Positions 45,636 through 57,378 of a DNA stretch of 64,000 nt are shown in pieces. The stretch's first letter is position 1, and each line of letters begins with the position of its first letter. Location: positions 2,511,401 through 2,575,400 of the forward strand of contig OX359198.1 of assembly GCA_947172415.1 (NCBI GenBank), written 5' to 3'. Under the pieces are notes generated by a model. The model saw only the letters and a list, made by a program, of their open reading frames with translations, searched no databases and was not told where the DNA came from. The position numbers were made by a program, and so were the translations under genes. Source of the DNA: Chondrosia reniformis. Lineage: Eukaryota; Porifera; Demospongiae; Chondrillida; Chondrillidae.

Positions 45636-46531
45636 TACAGAGAATTTGAAACTTAATTAAAAATGGCGTTCAAAGAGGCCCTGTATTTGGCACCTTCAAA
45701 AGTAACACGCTTCGAATAGAACATGTTGAATTCTAGGGTAGCCTATTCCCTAGTTCGGAAACATTAATGACAATTAAGAAATTTTTTGACTCAATTTAGG
45801 ACCAATGATAAAAAAATTACTTTGCTCCAAAATTAATGTTATACTGTAAAACAATGCATCTGCCCTCAGTTCAGTGCAATCAACATTTGGTATTTCAGTT
45901 TAGATACTGCAATATTCAACCTTTGCTATTAATATAGTAACATGATCAAGGAAATGGGATATTTGATTACTAAAATGTACATGCTACTAGTCACTTTCCC
46001 ACAACTTTAACTTCATGGTTACTTCCCACAAATATCAGAAGCAATATCCTTGTAGTACAAACAATCAACTGCTGCTTTAGTAAATGTGTAATGTGTTGCA
46101 CATAAAGGAAAAAGAAAATACAACTTTTCTGTCTTCACCTAGAAACATTAAACAATGACCACACACACTGCCACCCCCCACCATCACACAAATTACTTGG
46201 CCCAGGTGATCTCATCTGTGTATTTATCAGTTCCATCAATATTCAATATGCAACATGAAAAAATATTAGTTAGGGAAACAGTTTTCAGTGTATTGCTACC
46301 AGAAAACTGTTAACCAATAACTTTACCACAATCAGGTAAACTTAATGGTTATCAGTTTTCAGTAACTGTTCTGGGGGAGAGTTACTAGGTTGGCTAAGGA
46401 TCTTCATGTCAGCAATCCAATGTTGCCATGTCAACAAAAGAAGCCAGAAGATACACAAGAAGATGGCATAGGAGAAGATATCCCAAAAACAGTCAGAGAA
46501 TTATATCAATAAATCTGTTCCCAAACAACTC

Positions 46532-46830
46532 ATCCAATCATCAGTGGCAATAGGGCAAGGTCTGACCAGCCAGCAACTTATCGAATCATCAGTGGCAATA
46601 GGGCAAGGTCTGACCAGCCAGCAACTCATCTAATCATCAGTGGCAATAGGGCAAGGTCTGAACAGCCAGCAACTCATCAAATCATTAGTGGCAATAGGGC
46701 AAGGTCTGACCAGCCAGCAACTCATCTAATCATCAGTGGCAATAGGGCAAGGTCTGACCAGCCAGCAACTCATCTAATCATCAGTGGCAATAGGGCAAGG
46801 TCTGACCAGCCAGCAACTCATCTAATCATC
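46532..46830. repeat. 48-bp minisatellite, about 6 units
   Basis: In the intron between beta B exon 47714-47803 and A exon 44374-44583. Its D1 partner array (60097-60443) has about seven units with different variant order, so copy number changed after duplication. Confidence 0.95.
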
Positions 46831-47713
46831 AAATCATAACTAAGCAAACAACAACATAACAAAGACAATAGGGTCTGACCAGCAAGAGTACTGTTGTAAT
46901 CAAAACTAAGCATATGATGAAAAAGTTGAGGTCACCACAGAAAGACATTGATTCAAGCCTATAAGAAACACATCTTAAAGTATGCCATTGCTTCTGTAAC
47001 TGATTCCTATCCTCACAATCCATTCCTGTCCTATTACCTACTATACAATTCTTAAGGAAGTTTTCAGTTTCACAGAGAGTAAGTACTAACATCAGAAGTG
47101 TCTAATATTTCGGTGTTAGTTAAATTAGTGATGCCAGAAACCAATTCCAAAATCTAGCCATCATTCGGTTCCTTATACGAGGTGGAAATCTGTTGTGAAC
47201 AACCATGAGTCAATGTAGTAATACACCAAAAAATCTTTAACATCTTTTCAAAGAAACAAGTTATTGAAAGACACAATTATACAAGGCTTAGTCAGTTAAT
47301 TAATAAGGATAGTTACAAACATTAGGGGACTTTAAGAATCTTAAAGCTTCATAATTTAACTAAGAAATTTTACACCATCCACTCAAATTGACTCTAAAGT
47401 GTACATATTAAGGCATTATAGGTGTGCAGAGAGACGATATATCATTACAAACCTAAAACTCAACTTGAGGTGCAATAAACAAATCAATAAATTTCACTAA
47501 AATTAGTAACCTCAATGTTTACTAGTGTGAGTAATTGAGCACTCTAGAGTAAACCTGTGTTATAGGGCTAACTACTGTTAATCCCCACAGTAGGTATAGC
47601 ATACCAAACACTGTAGTACACAGTACTAGACAGATGAATATAATTAGTGTACGGAACAAACACTTATAACACTAATGCATTAAATAAAACAGTTATTATA
47701 ACACCACACTCAC

Positions 47714-47803
47714 TTGAGCAATGTGTCCTTCTCTGATAAGAAATGAGATCCCTGCACCATTGTTTGCAGTGTGGGCACACAGTAACATGATGATAGTGAG
47801 ATT
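47714..47803 (-). CDS. Gene R, B exon, beta class
   Basis: A 30-codon phase-0 exon, NLTIIMLLCAHTANNGAG then ISFLIREGHIAQ. It joins A exon 48034-48264 to 44374-44583. Confidence 0.87.
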
Positions 47804-48033
47804 CTACAATAAAAAGGTTATGATACTTAATACTTTTATCAATTTTATACTTAAAGGGCAACACAATCAGTATGTCATTATACTCTTAATCATATCAATT
47901 GCACAGACAAGGAATTTCACCTCCCAATAATCAGAATCCAGTAAGGTGAGCCTTATAAACTCAAAATGGAAAAAACATACTTTCAAAGTTTCTGTGGCTC
48001 TACATTACACTACTACGTACAGTATGTACTGAC

Positions 48034-48264
48034 CTTCTTAGAAACTGCTACTTCTAATGGTGTCCTCCATGATGAATCCTTCTTATCTACACCAGCACCA
48101 ACTTTAAGGAGATACTCTACAATTCTGACATGATCATGCTCAACAGCAACATGAAGTGGAGTAGTAGTAGTAGTAGAGAAACCATATCTGTCTCTAAAGC
48201 TATCATATCTCTCTTGAGTCTCCAATTCTCTGTTGACATTCTCACTATTTATTAGTTTAGTAAC
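48034..48264 (-). CDS. Gene R, A exon (ankyrin)
   Basis: A 77-codon phase-0 exon with the long linker ETQERYDSFRDRYGFSTTT, core TPLHVAVEHDHVRIVEYLLK, then VGAGVDKKDSSWR and TPLEVAVSKK. G for D in GADVD and W for G in SSGR alter two residues that normally shape the ankyrin hairpin. Confidence 0.86.
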
Positions 48265-48283
48265 CTACATATGTATATCATAG

Positions 48284-48810
48284 AGTACGGTAGTACTCTA
48301 TAGTAGGGATGGCCGCCCTATGTAATGTATGGTGTCACATGCACGGTGAAATCGACTGTAGCACTCGTCGTGAAGAGGGGCTCGAATTGTAATTGAATTC
48401 TAAACAAAAATATAACTTACCCAAAGTTCAGAGATAACCAGTAAATAAGCGGAAGACCAGCAGCGAATGAAAAAACCAAAAGCCGCCATTTTGAAAAATT
48501 CCTCACTTTCTCGTCTTATTATTATTATTATTATTCTTTCTTTTCTAAGGCATGATAAGGCATACTGAAATTTAAGTGACTTAACCATACACATCACTTC
48601 TATGTTTGGGCGCACCATCCCTACTTCAGCTATCATGATACTGGTGCGCCCAAACATAGAAGTGATGTGTATGGTTAAGTCACTTAAATTTCAGTATGCC
48701 TTATCACATGGTCACTGTCTTGTTTCGCTACTTTTTCCAGATGTGTTTGTCATTTGTTGCATGGGCCATCCCTACTTCTAATTTCATTTTTTAAAATGTT
48801 TTTATTTTGC
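48284..48810. mobile_element. Foldback-family element
   Basis: It begins GAGTACGGTAGTACTCTATA and contains a hairpin (48590-48670) pairing ATCACTTCTATGTTTGGGCG with its complement. The left outer arm includes an ATT microsatellite at 48519-48534. The family is the same as 33240, 55820 and 56945. Confidence 0.7.
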
Positions 48811-49086
48811 TTATATTTATACATTGTTGTATGATCAATACACAAGCTCAAGTGAAAATGTTAAAATGCATATATAAATATATAATTACATGTTGCTCCA
48901 TGTACAGTTCAACATACAACAACTATCCTGACCTACATGGTACACTGCATCTGAATATTTTACATACACTCATCAATGTGTTGTATATATATAAATATGT
49001 TCTCAGAAATACATCTACTGTTCCACTGAGATTATACATAATTACATGTTGCTAGCTACCATTTGCTAGGTTGGAGTATAACTGAC

Positions 49087-49176
49087 CTTATCAGTGTATC
49101 CCATGATGATGAAAGAAATGATTCTGCTATCATCTTTCTTTGTATGCTTGCAAAGTAAATCCACAATCACAGTGTT
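49087..49176 (-). CDS. Gene R, B exon, gamma class
   Basis: A 30-codon phase-0 exon, NTVIVDLLCKHTKKDDSR...GYTDK. It joins A exon 49533-49736 to 48034-48264. The upstream intron here is only about 360 bp, the shortest of its kind, and lacks the retroelement-like fragment found in paralogous introns. Confidence 0.87.
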
Positions 49177-49532
49177 CTAATTAAAAGAGAATAAGATATT
49201 GGAAACTGGACTGAAAAAAGGTTCTACAGTATGTTCTTAGTTACTATATAAAACTCTTCACTTTTGATTAACTACTGAGGTATTTTTACATAATTAGATA
49301 TCTAATATACGTTCATTTAACTGATATAAACAAATTTAATAATGGATTAGGGATCAGAGTGGTAGAAAGGGATTCACAAGAAGGATCCAAGTACAGGTTT
49401 TACTTGATATACTATCTGTTACTATAACCTCTGTATAACAGTTTAGTTGTAACACTACTGTATATCCATACTTCATAGCTGTAACTAATCCACGGCTTAC
49501 ACTAACTAGTGTACAATCACACATAAACTGAC

Positions 49533-49736
49533 CTTCGTAAAAACTGCTACATCTAATGGTGTCCTCCCTGATGAATCCTCCTTATCTACATCAGCACCAA
49601 CTTTAAGGAGATACTCTCCAATACTGACTTGACCATGTTCAGCAGCAACATGAAGTGGAGTAGTAGCAGTGTAATTACATTGGACTGCAGTCTTCAATGT
49701 TCTGTTAACATTTTTACTGTTGACTAGCGTTTTTAC
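49533..49736 (-). CDS. Gene R, A exon, alpha-following type
   Basis: A 68-codon phase-0 exon with the same translation as 38934-39137 (VKTLVNSKNVNRTL, TAVQCNYTAT linker, FTK end). It lies in D2. Unlike its partner it splices to a gamma B exon and not to the array-exit exon. Confidence 0.86.
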
Positions 49737-49890
49737 CTACAAAGTTAAGTGACAATGAAGAACATGTCAAAATGTTTCAATAAACATGTGTCAGTTAACT
49801 GCTACATTATAAACATGACTAAAGCAATGCACTAAGTACATGATGACATAATTATAATACAGTGCAACACTTATGGACACCCACACTGAC

Positions 49891-49968
49891 CTGTTCATTG
49901 TTGCCTTCTTTGATTTGAAACACAGTCTCTTGATCACGTTTGCAAAGGAATTTGAGAAGTGGAGCATT
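49891..49968 (-). CDS. Gene R, B exon, alpha class
   Basis: A 26-codon phase-0 exon, NAPLLKFLCKRDQETV...GNNEQ. N for I in GNIEQ distinguishes it from 39292-39369. Confidence 0.86.
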
Positions 49969-50783
49969 CTGTTTAAAAAATAAACTATAAAACTTTAATG
50001 AACAATATTGTGCAATCAGTAGAGAGATTGAGAAAAGGTTCTACTTTCCTAGTTACTATACAAGGCTCTACACTTTTGATAACTACTGAGGCTAGTAATT
50101 TAATTCAAGCTTATCATGTCAACATTTAAGAAATATAGAAACAACAAAACTTAACTTTCCTTTTTAATTCATGACTCTAGATTTACCACTCCCACTCATA
50201 TCTACTGAGGAGTGTTATAAGACAACAGGTTGGACTAAGTACACTTAAGGTACTCAGGTCAACTAATAGCATTTAAAATGGTCAGCTATACCTTGGCTAT
50301 TGCCTTATTGGATGATGAGGTATAATATATTTATATATATATATAATATGTAATATATATATATATACATCGCTACGGCTTAATAGCCCAAATTTTCGGA
50401 TTCGGCGGCCATGTTTACTCGGAGATAGGTCGTATAGCTTCGGGGACCCTTAAATCGGGTTTGACGAATCTTTTTACCCCCAGGACGGTCTTCGTTATGG
50501 CTGTATAGTCCAAATTTTCGGATTCAGCGGCCATTTACTCGGAGATAGGTCGTATAGCTTATAGCTTGAGATATAATTAAAAGCTTTTGTTCTCCCATTT
50601 AACGGGATCAGAGTGGTAGAAAGGGATTCTCCAAGTACAGGTTTTCCTTAATATACTATCTACATAGTAATTATACTTAGTTGCGTTCCTGAGAGGTGAG
50701 CCATATAAACTCAAAATGGAAAAAATATGTTTTCAATGTTTCTGTGGCTCTACATTACACTACTACATACAGTATGTACTGAC

Positions 50784-50908
50784 CTCCTTAGAAACTGCTA
50801 CATCTAATGGTGTCCTCCCTGATGAATCCTTCTTATCTACATCAGCACCAACTTTAAGGAGATACTCTACAATTCTGACATGATCATGCTCAACAGCAAC
50901 ATGAAGTG

Positions 50909-50944
<36 letters not shown>

Positions 50945-51032
50945 AGAAACCATATCTGTCTCTAAAGCTATCATATCTATCTTGAGTCATCAATTCTCTG
51001 TTGACATTCTCACTGTTTATCAGCTTAGTAAC
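50784..51032 (-). CDS. Gene R, A exon with poly-Thr linker
   Basis: An 83-codon phase-0 exon identical to 40183-40437 apart from two fewer Thr codons in the (ACT)n run. It sits between beta B exon 52818-52907 and alpha B exon 49891-49968. Confidence 0.87.
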
Positions 51033-51330
51033 CTAAACAGATTTAAACAAATCATTGTCAACTATCATTTAAAAGTATAATTTAATGGTTTAATTTACAA
51101 CTACGTACATGGTGTTTCAAACAATATAACATTAATCTGGAATATTCACTGTATAAACAACTATTGTATATTATTAAACTTGGAATTTGAACAACTTAAT
51201 TAAACTATTTTTATATTCATGCAATCGAATGTTGCTATGCCAACAAAAGAGGTCAGAAGATACACAAGAAAATGGTATACGAGAAGATATCCCAAAAACA
51301 GTCAAAGAATTATATCAATAAATCTGTTAT

Positions 51331-51398
51331 CAACTCATCTAATCATCAGTGGCAATAGGGCAAGGTCTGACCAGCCAGCAACTCATCTAATCATCAAT
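51331..51398. repeat. 48-bp minisatellite, about 1.4 units
   Basis: D2 partner of 40736-40803, in the intron after beta B exon 52818-52907. Confidence 0.85.
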
Positions 51399-51837
51399 TC
51401 ATAACTAAGCAAACAACAACATAACAAAGAAAATAGGGTCTGACCACCAAGAGTACTGTTATAATCAAAACTAAGCATATGATAAAGAAGTCGAGGTCAC
51501 CACAGAAAGACATTGATTCAAGCCTATAAAGCACACATCAAAAAGTATCCCCTTGCTTCTGTAACTGATTCCTATCCTCACAATCCATTCCTGTCCTATC
51601 ATCTATTATACAATTCTTAAGGAAGCTTTCAGTTTCACAGAGAGTATTAACATCAGAAGTGTGTAATGTTTCTGTGTTAGTTAAATTAGTGATGCCAGAA
51701 ACCAAATCCAAAGGAAGCGATCATTCGGTGCCTTATACCAGGTGGAAATCTAGTTGTGAACAACCATGAGTCAATGTAGTCATGCAACTAACATCTTTTC
51801 AAAGGGAACAAGTTATTGAAAGACACAATTACACAAG

Positions 51838-52367
51838 CAGGGTTTCTTTCAGCTTTTTGCCCAAGGGGGGATGGTATGGGATGGATTATTGGTGGGGGGG
51901 GGGGGGGGGCAAGTACGTATCCATGTGCAAAGCATGCAGCAAACTAGGGGGTCTGGGGGCATACTCCCCAAGGAAATTTCGATCTTTTATTAGATGCAAT
52001 TTGAGATGAAAATGGTTAAAACCTCTTATAAAATATTGGTCAGGGTAATCAAATAAGGGAATATTGTTTTGAGTGAAAACGGTCTGAGAAAACCTTAGTT
52101 CCACTGATGAAAATTGCAATCGAATCACCACAAAAACTATCTGACAATGATTTAGAAACAATATTAGGCATATGGACTAGAAACCTAGCTGTATAGAATA
52201 TTGTGCATTTCATGTTATCACTTACTGTGTCATTAAAGCTTTTATAAAGGCCTGAATTTACATGTACGTAAAATAGAATTCTCAGAATATCCAAGGGGGG
52301 TGGGGGGGAAGCCAAAGTCAAGGGGAGGTCAAATGCCCTCTCCCGCCCCGCCCTGAAAGAAACCCTG
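51838..52367. mobile_element. MITE with CAGGGTTTCTTTCAG termini, copy 3
   Basis: Same element and site as 14433 and 41243. A G run of about 17 (51893-51909) differs in length from the other copies. Confidence 0.85.
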
Positions 52368-52817
52368 ACAAGACTTAGTCAGTTGATTAATAGGGATAGC
52401 TACAAAAATTAGGGAACTTTAAGAATCTTAAAGCTTCATAGCTCAACTATGGATTTTACACCACCCACTCAAATTGACTCTAAAGTGTAATTAAACGTGC
52501 TTATTAAAACACATATAAATGCATTATAGGTGTGTAGAGAGATGATATATCATTATGAACCTAAGAATACACTTGAGGTGCAATAAACAAATGAATTTCA
52601 TTGAAATTAGCACCTCAATGTTCTACTCGTGCGAGTAACCAAACACTCTAGTGTAAACCCATGTTATAGGACTAACTACTTTTAATCCCCACAGTAGGTA
52701 TAGCATACCAGACACTGTAGTGCACAGTACTAGACAGATGAATACAATTAGTGTACGGAACAAACCCTTGTAACACTAATGCATTAAATAAAACAGTAAT
52801 TATAACATCACACTCAC

Positions 52818-52907
52818 TTGAGCAATGTGTCCTTCTATGATAAGAAATGAGATCCCTGCACTATTGTTTGCAGTGTGGACACACAGTAACATGATGATAT
52901 GAGGATT
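52818..52907 (-). CDS. Gene R, B exon, beta class
   Basis: A 30-codon phase-0 exon, NPHIIMLLCVHTANNSAG then ISFLIIEGHIAQ. V for A in LLCVHT is shared with 61337-61426; I for R in LIIEGH is private. Confidence 0.86.
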
Positions 52908-53141
52908 CTACAATAAAAAGGTTACGATACGGAATACTTTCATCAATACTATACTTAAAGAGCAACACATTCAGTAAGTCAATGTACCCTTAATCATATC
53001 AATTGCACAGACAAGGAATTTCACCTCCCAATAATCAGAATCCAGTAAGGTGAGCCATATATAACTCAAAATGGAAAAACATGCTTTCAATGTTTCTGTG
53101 GTTCTACATTACACTCCTACGTACATACAGTATGTACTCAC

Positions 53142-53348
53142 CTCCTTAGAAACTGCTACATCTAATGGTGTCCTCATTGATAAATCCTTCTTATCAACAT
53201 CAGCACCAACTTTAAGGAGATACTCTACAATACTGACATGATCATGCTCAACAGCAACATGAAGTGGAGTAGTAGTAGTAAAGTGACCAAATCTATCTTG
53301 AGTCTCCAATTCTCTGTTGACATTCTCACTATTTATCAGCTTAGTAAC
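53142..53348 (-). CDS. Gene R, A exon (ankyrin)
   Basis: A 69-codon phase-0 exon: VTKLINSENVNREL, linker ETQDRFGHFTTT, core TPLHVAVEHDHVSIVEYLLK, loop KDLSMR, ending SKE. The donor is GAG|GTGAGT, not the usual GTCAGT. Confidence 0.87.
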
Positions 53349-53590
53349 CTACGTATGCATATATATTTATACATTGTTGTATGATCAATACACAAGCTCA
53401 AGTGAAAATGTTAAAATGCACATATAAATATATAATTACATGTTGCTCCATGTACAGTTCAACATACAACAACTATCCTCACCTACATGGCACACTACAT
53501 CCAAATATCTTACATACACTCATCAATGTGTTGTATATATATAAACATGTTCTCAGAAAGACATCTACTGTTCCACTGAGATTATACATA

Positions 53591-54129
53591 CGGTACATGT
53601 CACAGATCCTTACAGAATTTTAACGAAATCCTCAGAAATCCGTTGGGGAATTCCTTGAGTGTACGCTTGGAAAACCGAGGCATGTTTTCGGAACTTAATC
53701 AGATGAATCTGAGGAAACCGAGGAATGTGTGGGACTTTGGCAACTCCGAAGAATTGTCCTGATCTTGAAAGAAGTTACCATAATTCTCAAGACGATATCA
53801 TTATGACTTTATCCATGGTTTAATACGTTTTATTAGTGGGTAAAGGTATGAACACAATTCCATTTGTACGTATATTACAATTCTTTTTTGTGTACACGAA
53901 AGAATAAAATCCAATACATACGTACAAGGAAAAAATAGTATACCTATCCACGAACGTATGCAGTGATTACCAATCGATGCTCAGCCGAATCCTTTTCGAG
54001 ACTCCTGTGGAACGTTCCACAGCTACCCTAAATCGATTCGCAGACACTCAAGCCTTGCTGCTTGGATAAGTACGAAATTCCGTATCGGATAATCTGTGGA
54101 ATTCCGTAAGGAACTTGCAACATGTACCA
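53591..54129. mobile_element. TA-target MITE, CRGTACATGTSACA termini, short form, copy 2
   Basis: Ends CGGTACATGTCACAG and TTGCAACATGTACCA with TA flanks. Nearly identical to 17003-17541 and in the paralogous intron, so the surrounding A-intron-gamma block was copied between genes L and R. Confidence 0.8.
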
Positions 54130-54177
54130 TAATTACATGCTGCTAGCTACCATTTGCGAGGTCGGAGTATAACTGAC

Positions 54178-54267
54178 CTTATCAGTGTAACCCATGATGA
54201 TGAAAGAAATGATTCTGCTATCATCTTTCTTTGTATGCTTGCAAAGTATACTCAGAATCACAGTGTT
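54178..54267 (-). CDS. Gene R, B exon, gamma class
   Basis: A 30-codon phase-0 exon, NTVILSILCKHTKKDDSR...GYTDK. SIL for DLL is shared with 62150-62239. It joins A exon 55551-55763 to 53142-53348. Confidence 0.86.
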
Positions 54268-54477
54268 CTAATTAAAAGAGAAAAAGATATTGGAAATTGG
54301 ACTGAAAAAAGGTTCTACAGTATGTTCATAGTTACTATATAAAACTGTTGATTAACTACTGAGGAATTTTTACATAATTAGATATCTAATATACTTTCAT
54401 TTAACTGATATAAACAAATTAAATAATAGAGTTTATACAGTAAGTCATGCACAAATAAATAAGATAAATCAGACAGT

Positions 54478-54975
54478 TAATCCCAGAAGGGATCACTTTG
54501 GTTGGGGTCAGTCTCTGTGGTGGCCAGCACTGCTCTGTGTTTCCCCTCTGCATGGCGATGGAGAGCCTTTGCAAGAGGTACTCTCTGCTGTGGGGTTCTC
54601 CCGTTGTCTGGAAAAGGCACTGCCCAAGCTCACTGCTGAGGTCCAGTCCAGCATGGCCAAGTACTCCTGATTTCTCAAGTACAAAAGGCACAAAAAGATG
54701 GCTTGGCTCAAGGAGGGTGCACTTGGTGAGTTTCAGCTGCTCTGCCTTCAAGGCCACCGCACCAGCTTCTCTGGATTCCTCGGGGGCATGTGAGGGCGCA
54801 TATGTGTCTGGGCACGTAGTGTCCCACACTAGCACCTTCCCTAATTTCCATGCCATGATGGAGCACCCATCTGACCGCTTCCCATCAGACCTGCACAGTC
54901 CTGTTGGCTCTAGCCGGGAGGGGATCTTGGCAGAAGTCAGGGCTCTCTCAATGATGTTGGTTAATAACTATTGAG
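54478..54975 (-). pseudogene. Retroelement-like protein fragment, copy 4
   Basis: Closest to copy 3 (17885-18382). The minus frame 54419-54856 runs 145 codons but ends in intron sequence; it carries VLVWDTTCPDTYAPSH, EQLKLTKCTLLEPSHLFVP, QTTGEPHSREYLLQRLSIAM. A small deletion shifts the frame after MQRGNT. It is the only copy of the fragment in gene R. Confidence 0.6.
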
Positions 54976-55550
54976 GTTAACATTTTATTTCAAGCTTATT
55001 ATGTCAACATTTAAGAAAAGAATAAAAAACTCTATAACTCCAGATTCACCCCTCATAATCATAACTACTGAGGACCATTATAAGGCTATAGGTTGGAAGA
55101 GATCCACTTATGGTATCATGGGTAAACTAATAGATGGAGTGTTTATATAAGGCAATCATAGGCTTTTGACCTAAAATTGTTCCTCCATTTAACGGGATCA
55201 AAGTGGTAGAAAGGGATTCACAAGAAGGATCCAAGTAGTTGTGTTCCTGAACTTCAACAAAATTAAAATGTGCAATTTAAATTTTATGCACTTTTCCAGG
55301 TGTTTAAGTTAAAATATAGCTAATAGAATCAATACAAATCAAGAAATTCCTGTAGTAATGTACATAGGTATGCAACATCTTTATAAGAAACATAAATAAT
55401 CTCAAAGTAAATAGAAAGCATCCTTTTAGAATAGCTCTGTTACTAGAACCTCTGTATAACCATACAGTTCAGTTGTAACATTACATACTTTATCACTGTA
55501 ACTAGTCACAGCTTACACTAACTATAGTGTACAATCACACATAAACTGAC

Positions 55551-55763
55551 CTTCTTAGAAACTGCTACATCTAATGGTGTCCTCCCTGATGAATCCTTCA
55601 TATCTACATCAGCACCAACTTTAAGGAGATGCTCTACAATCCTGACATGACCATGCTCAACAGCAACATGAAGTGGAGTAGTAGAAGTAGTAGAAGAAAA
55701 ATAATATCTATCATGAACCTTCAATTCTCTGTTGACATTCTCATTATTTATTAGCTCAGCAAC
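55551..55763 (-). CDS. Gene R, A exon (ankyrin)
   Basis: A 71-codon phase-0 exon: VAELINNENVNREL, linker KVHDRYYFSSTTS, core TPLHVAVEHGHVRIVEHLLK, loop MKDSSGR. The Met in the loop and the VHDRYY linker are private to this copy. Confidence 0.87.
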
Positions 55764-55819
55764 CTAAACAGATTTAAACAAATTGTCAACTATCATATAG
55801 AAGTGTAATAACTAAGTTA

Positions 55820-56190
55820 AATAAAAACATTAAAAAATGAAGTTAAAAGTAGGGATGGCACTATAACAGTGATTGGCACATCTAGAAAAAGTAACGAAAC
55901 AAGAAAGTGATCATCTGGTAAGGCTAACATTGCAGAAGTGGCATACTGAAACTTAACTATACACATCACTTCTATGTTTGGGCGCATCATGGATATACTA
56001 GAAGTAGGGATCGATGCGCCCAAACATAGAAGTGATGTGTATAGTTAAGTTTCAGTATGCCACTTCTGCAATGTTAGCCTTACCAGATGATCACTTTCTT
56101 GTTTCGTTACTTTTTCTAGATGTGCCAATCACTGTTATAGTGCCATCCCTACTTTTAACTTCATTTTTGAATGTTTTTATTTAACTTGTA
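55820..56190. mobile_element. Large palindromic (foldback) element
   Basis: Arms of about 165 bp around a centre with ATGGATATACTAGAAGTAGGG are very similar to 33370-33738 but with the centre inverted. The minus frame 55817-56023 is an arm translation and not a gene. It lies in the 5.6-kb intron between beta B exon 61337 and A exon 55551. Confidence 0.8.
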
Positions 56191-56199
56191 TTGCCCCTT

Positions 56200-57370
56200 T
56201 TTTCTTGTTAATATTTGTTTTGAAAGTTTTCTTGGCGAAAACTAGAAATAAAGTAGCAGAATAGACGATATAATAGAGAGCTCTAAATTAAAAAATGGCG
56301 TCCGAAAAGATCCCAAATTTGATAAGATGTTTTCTACCGTTCTTTAACATTCAGTTTAGGATATTAAAGGGTCCATAATCGTTGAGAATACGACTGTATA
56401 TAGGCCCTGCAAAGCGACTAAGAAATTCGATCGCGGGTAACGGCAGTACCACAAATATTACTCATTCGGGTTACTTATTTTATATACAGAGAATTTGAAA
56501 CTTAATTAAAAAATGGCGTTCAAAGAGGCCCTAAATTTGGCACTTTCAAAAGTAACACGCTTCGGTTGGAGCGCGTTGAAATCTAGGGTAGCCTATTCCC
56601 TAGTTCGGAAACATTCATGACGATTTAGTATTTGTATGTACCTGCGTAAGTTCGCATGTTAGCGCTAGCTCATTTGAAAAAAGAAGAAGAAGAAGAAGAA
56701 GAAGAAGAAGAAGAAGAAAAAATGAGGAATTGCAGAATTTGGCCTATTTCGGTTTAACCACTTTGCGAAGGTTGTAGAGCATCGTAACATGTTTTGGCGT
56801 TTAGAAAAGCATGCAAAAACGACTGCAAACACACGAATGCAACCGAAAATCTGAACGTTGTTGATTTATGAGGTGTTAATTGATAATACATTGAATAGGG
56901 CGGCCATGTTTTTTTTTGGCCATCCCTACTTATAGAGTACTACCGTACTCTATGATACACATCACTTCTATGTCTGGGCGCATCATGGATATACTAGAAG
57001 TAGGGATCAATGGGCCCAAACATAGAAGTGGTGTGTATAGTTAAGTTTCAGTATGCCACTTCTGTAATATGATCACTGCATTGCCCCTTTTTTCCTGTTA
57101 ACATTTGTTTTGAAGTTTTCTTGGTGAAAACTCGAACTAAAGTAGCAGAATAGACGATATAATCCGAGAGCTCTAATTAAATAAAATGGCGTCTTAAAAG
57201 ATCCCAAATTTGTCGAGTAAGTTTTCTACCGTCTTTTAACATTCAGTTAAAGATATTTAGGCTCCATAATCGTTAAGATTATGACTGTATATAGGCCCTG
57301 CAAAGCGACAAAGTAATTCGATCCACAGGGGGGCGGCAGTACCACCAATTTTTCTAACTCCAGTTATCTA
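56200..57370. mobile_element. Two tandem foldback-family copies
   Basis: 56200-56945 matches 1-719 closely, including a GAA microsatellite expansion at 56683-56719. It ends at a TAGAGTACTACCGTACTCTA palindrome. Then 56950-57370 starts a second copy that is cut by the Tigger element at 57379. Confidence 0.7.
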
Positions 57371-57378
57371 TTGATATA

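Larger units (their letters stand above)
44846..48264. repeat. Segmental duplication D1, left copy (partner 58441-61857)
   Basis: Tigger 3' end, foldback-family scrap, minisatellite, truncated MITE, beta B exon and A exon occur in the same order in both copies with high similarity. The left edge is the truncated Tigger junction. On the right, similarity extends through the A exon. Confidence 0.85.
49519..52660. repeat. Segmental duplication D2, right copy (partner 38920-42060)
   Basis: See the left copy. This copy keeps the uninterrupted right end, so it shows the target of the 42068-43890 insertion. Confidence 0.9.
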
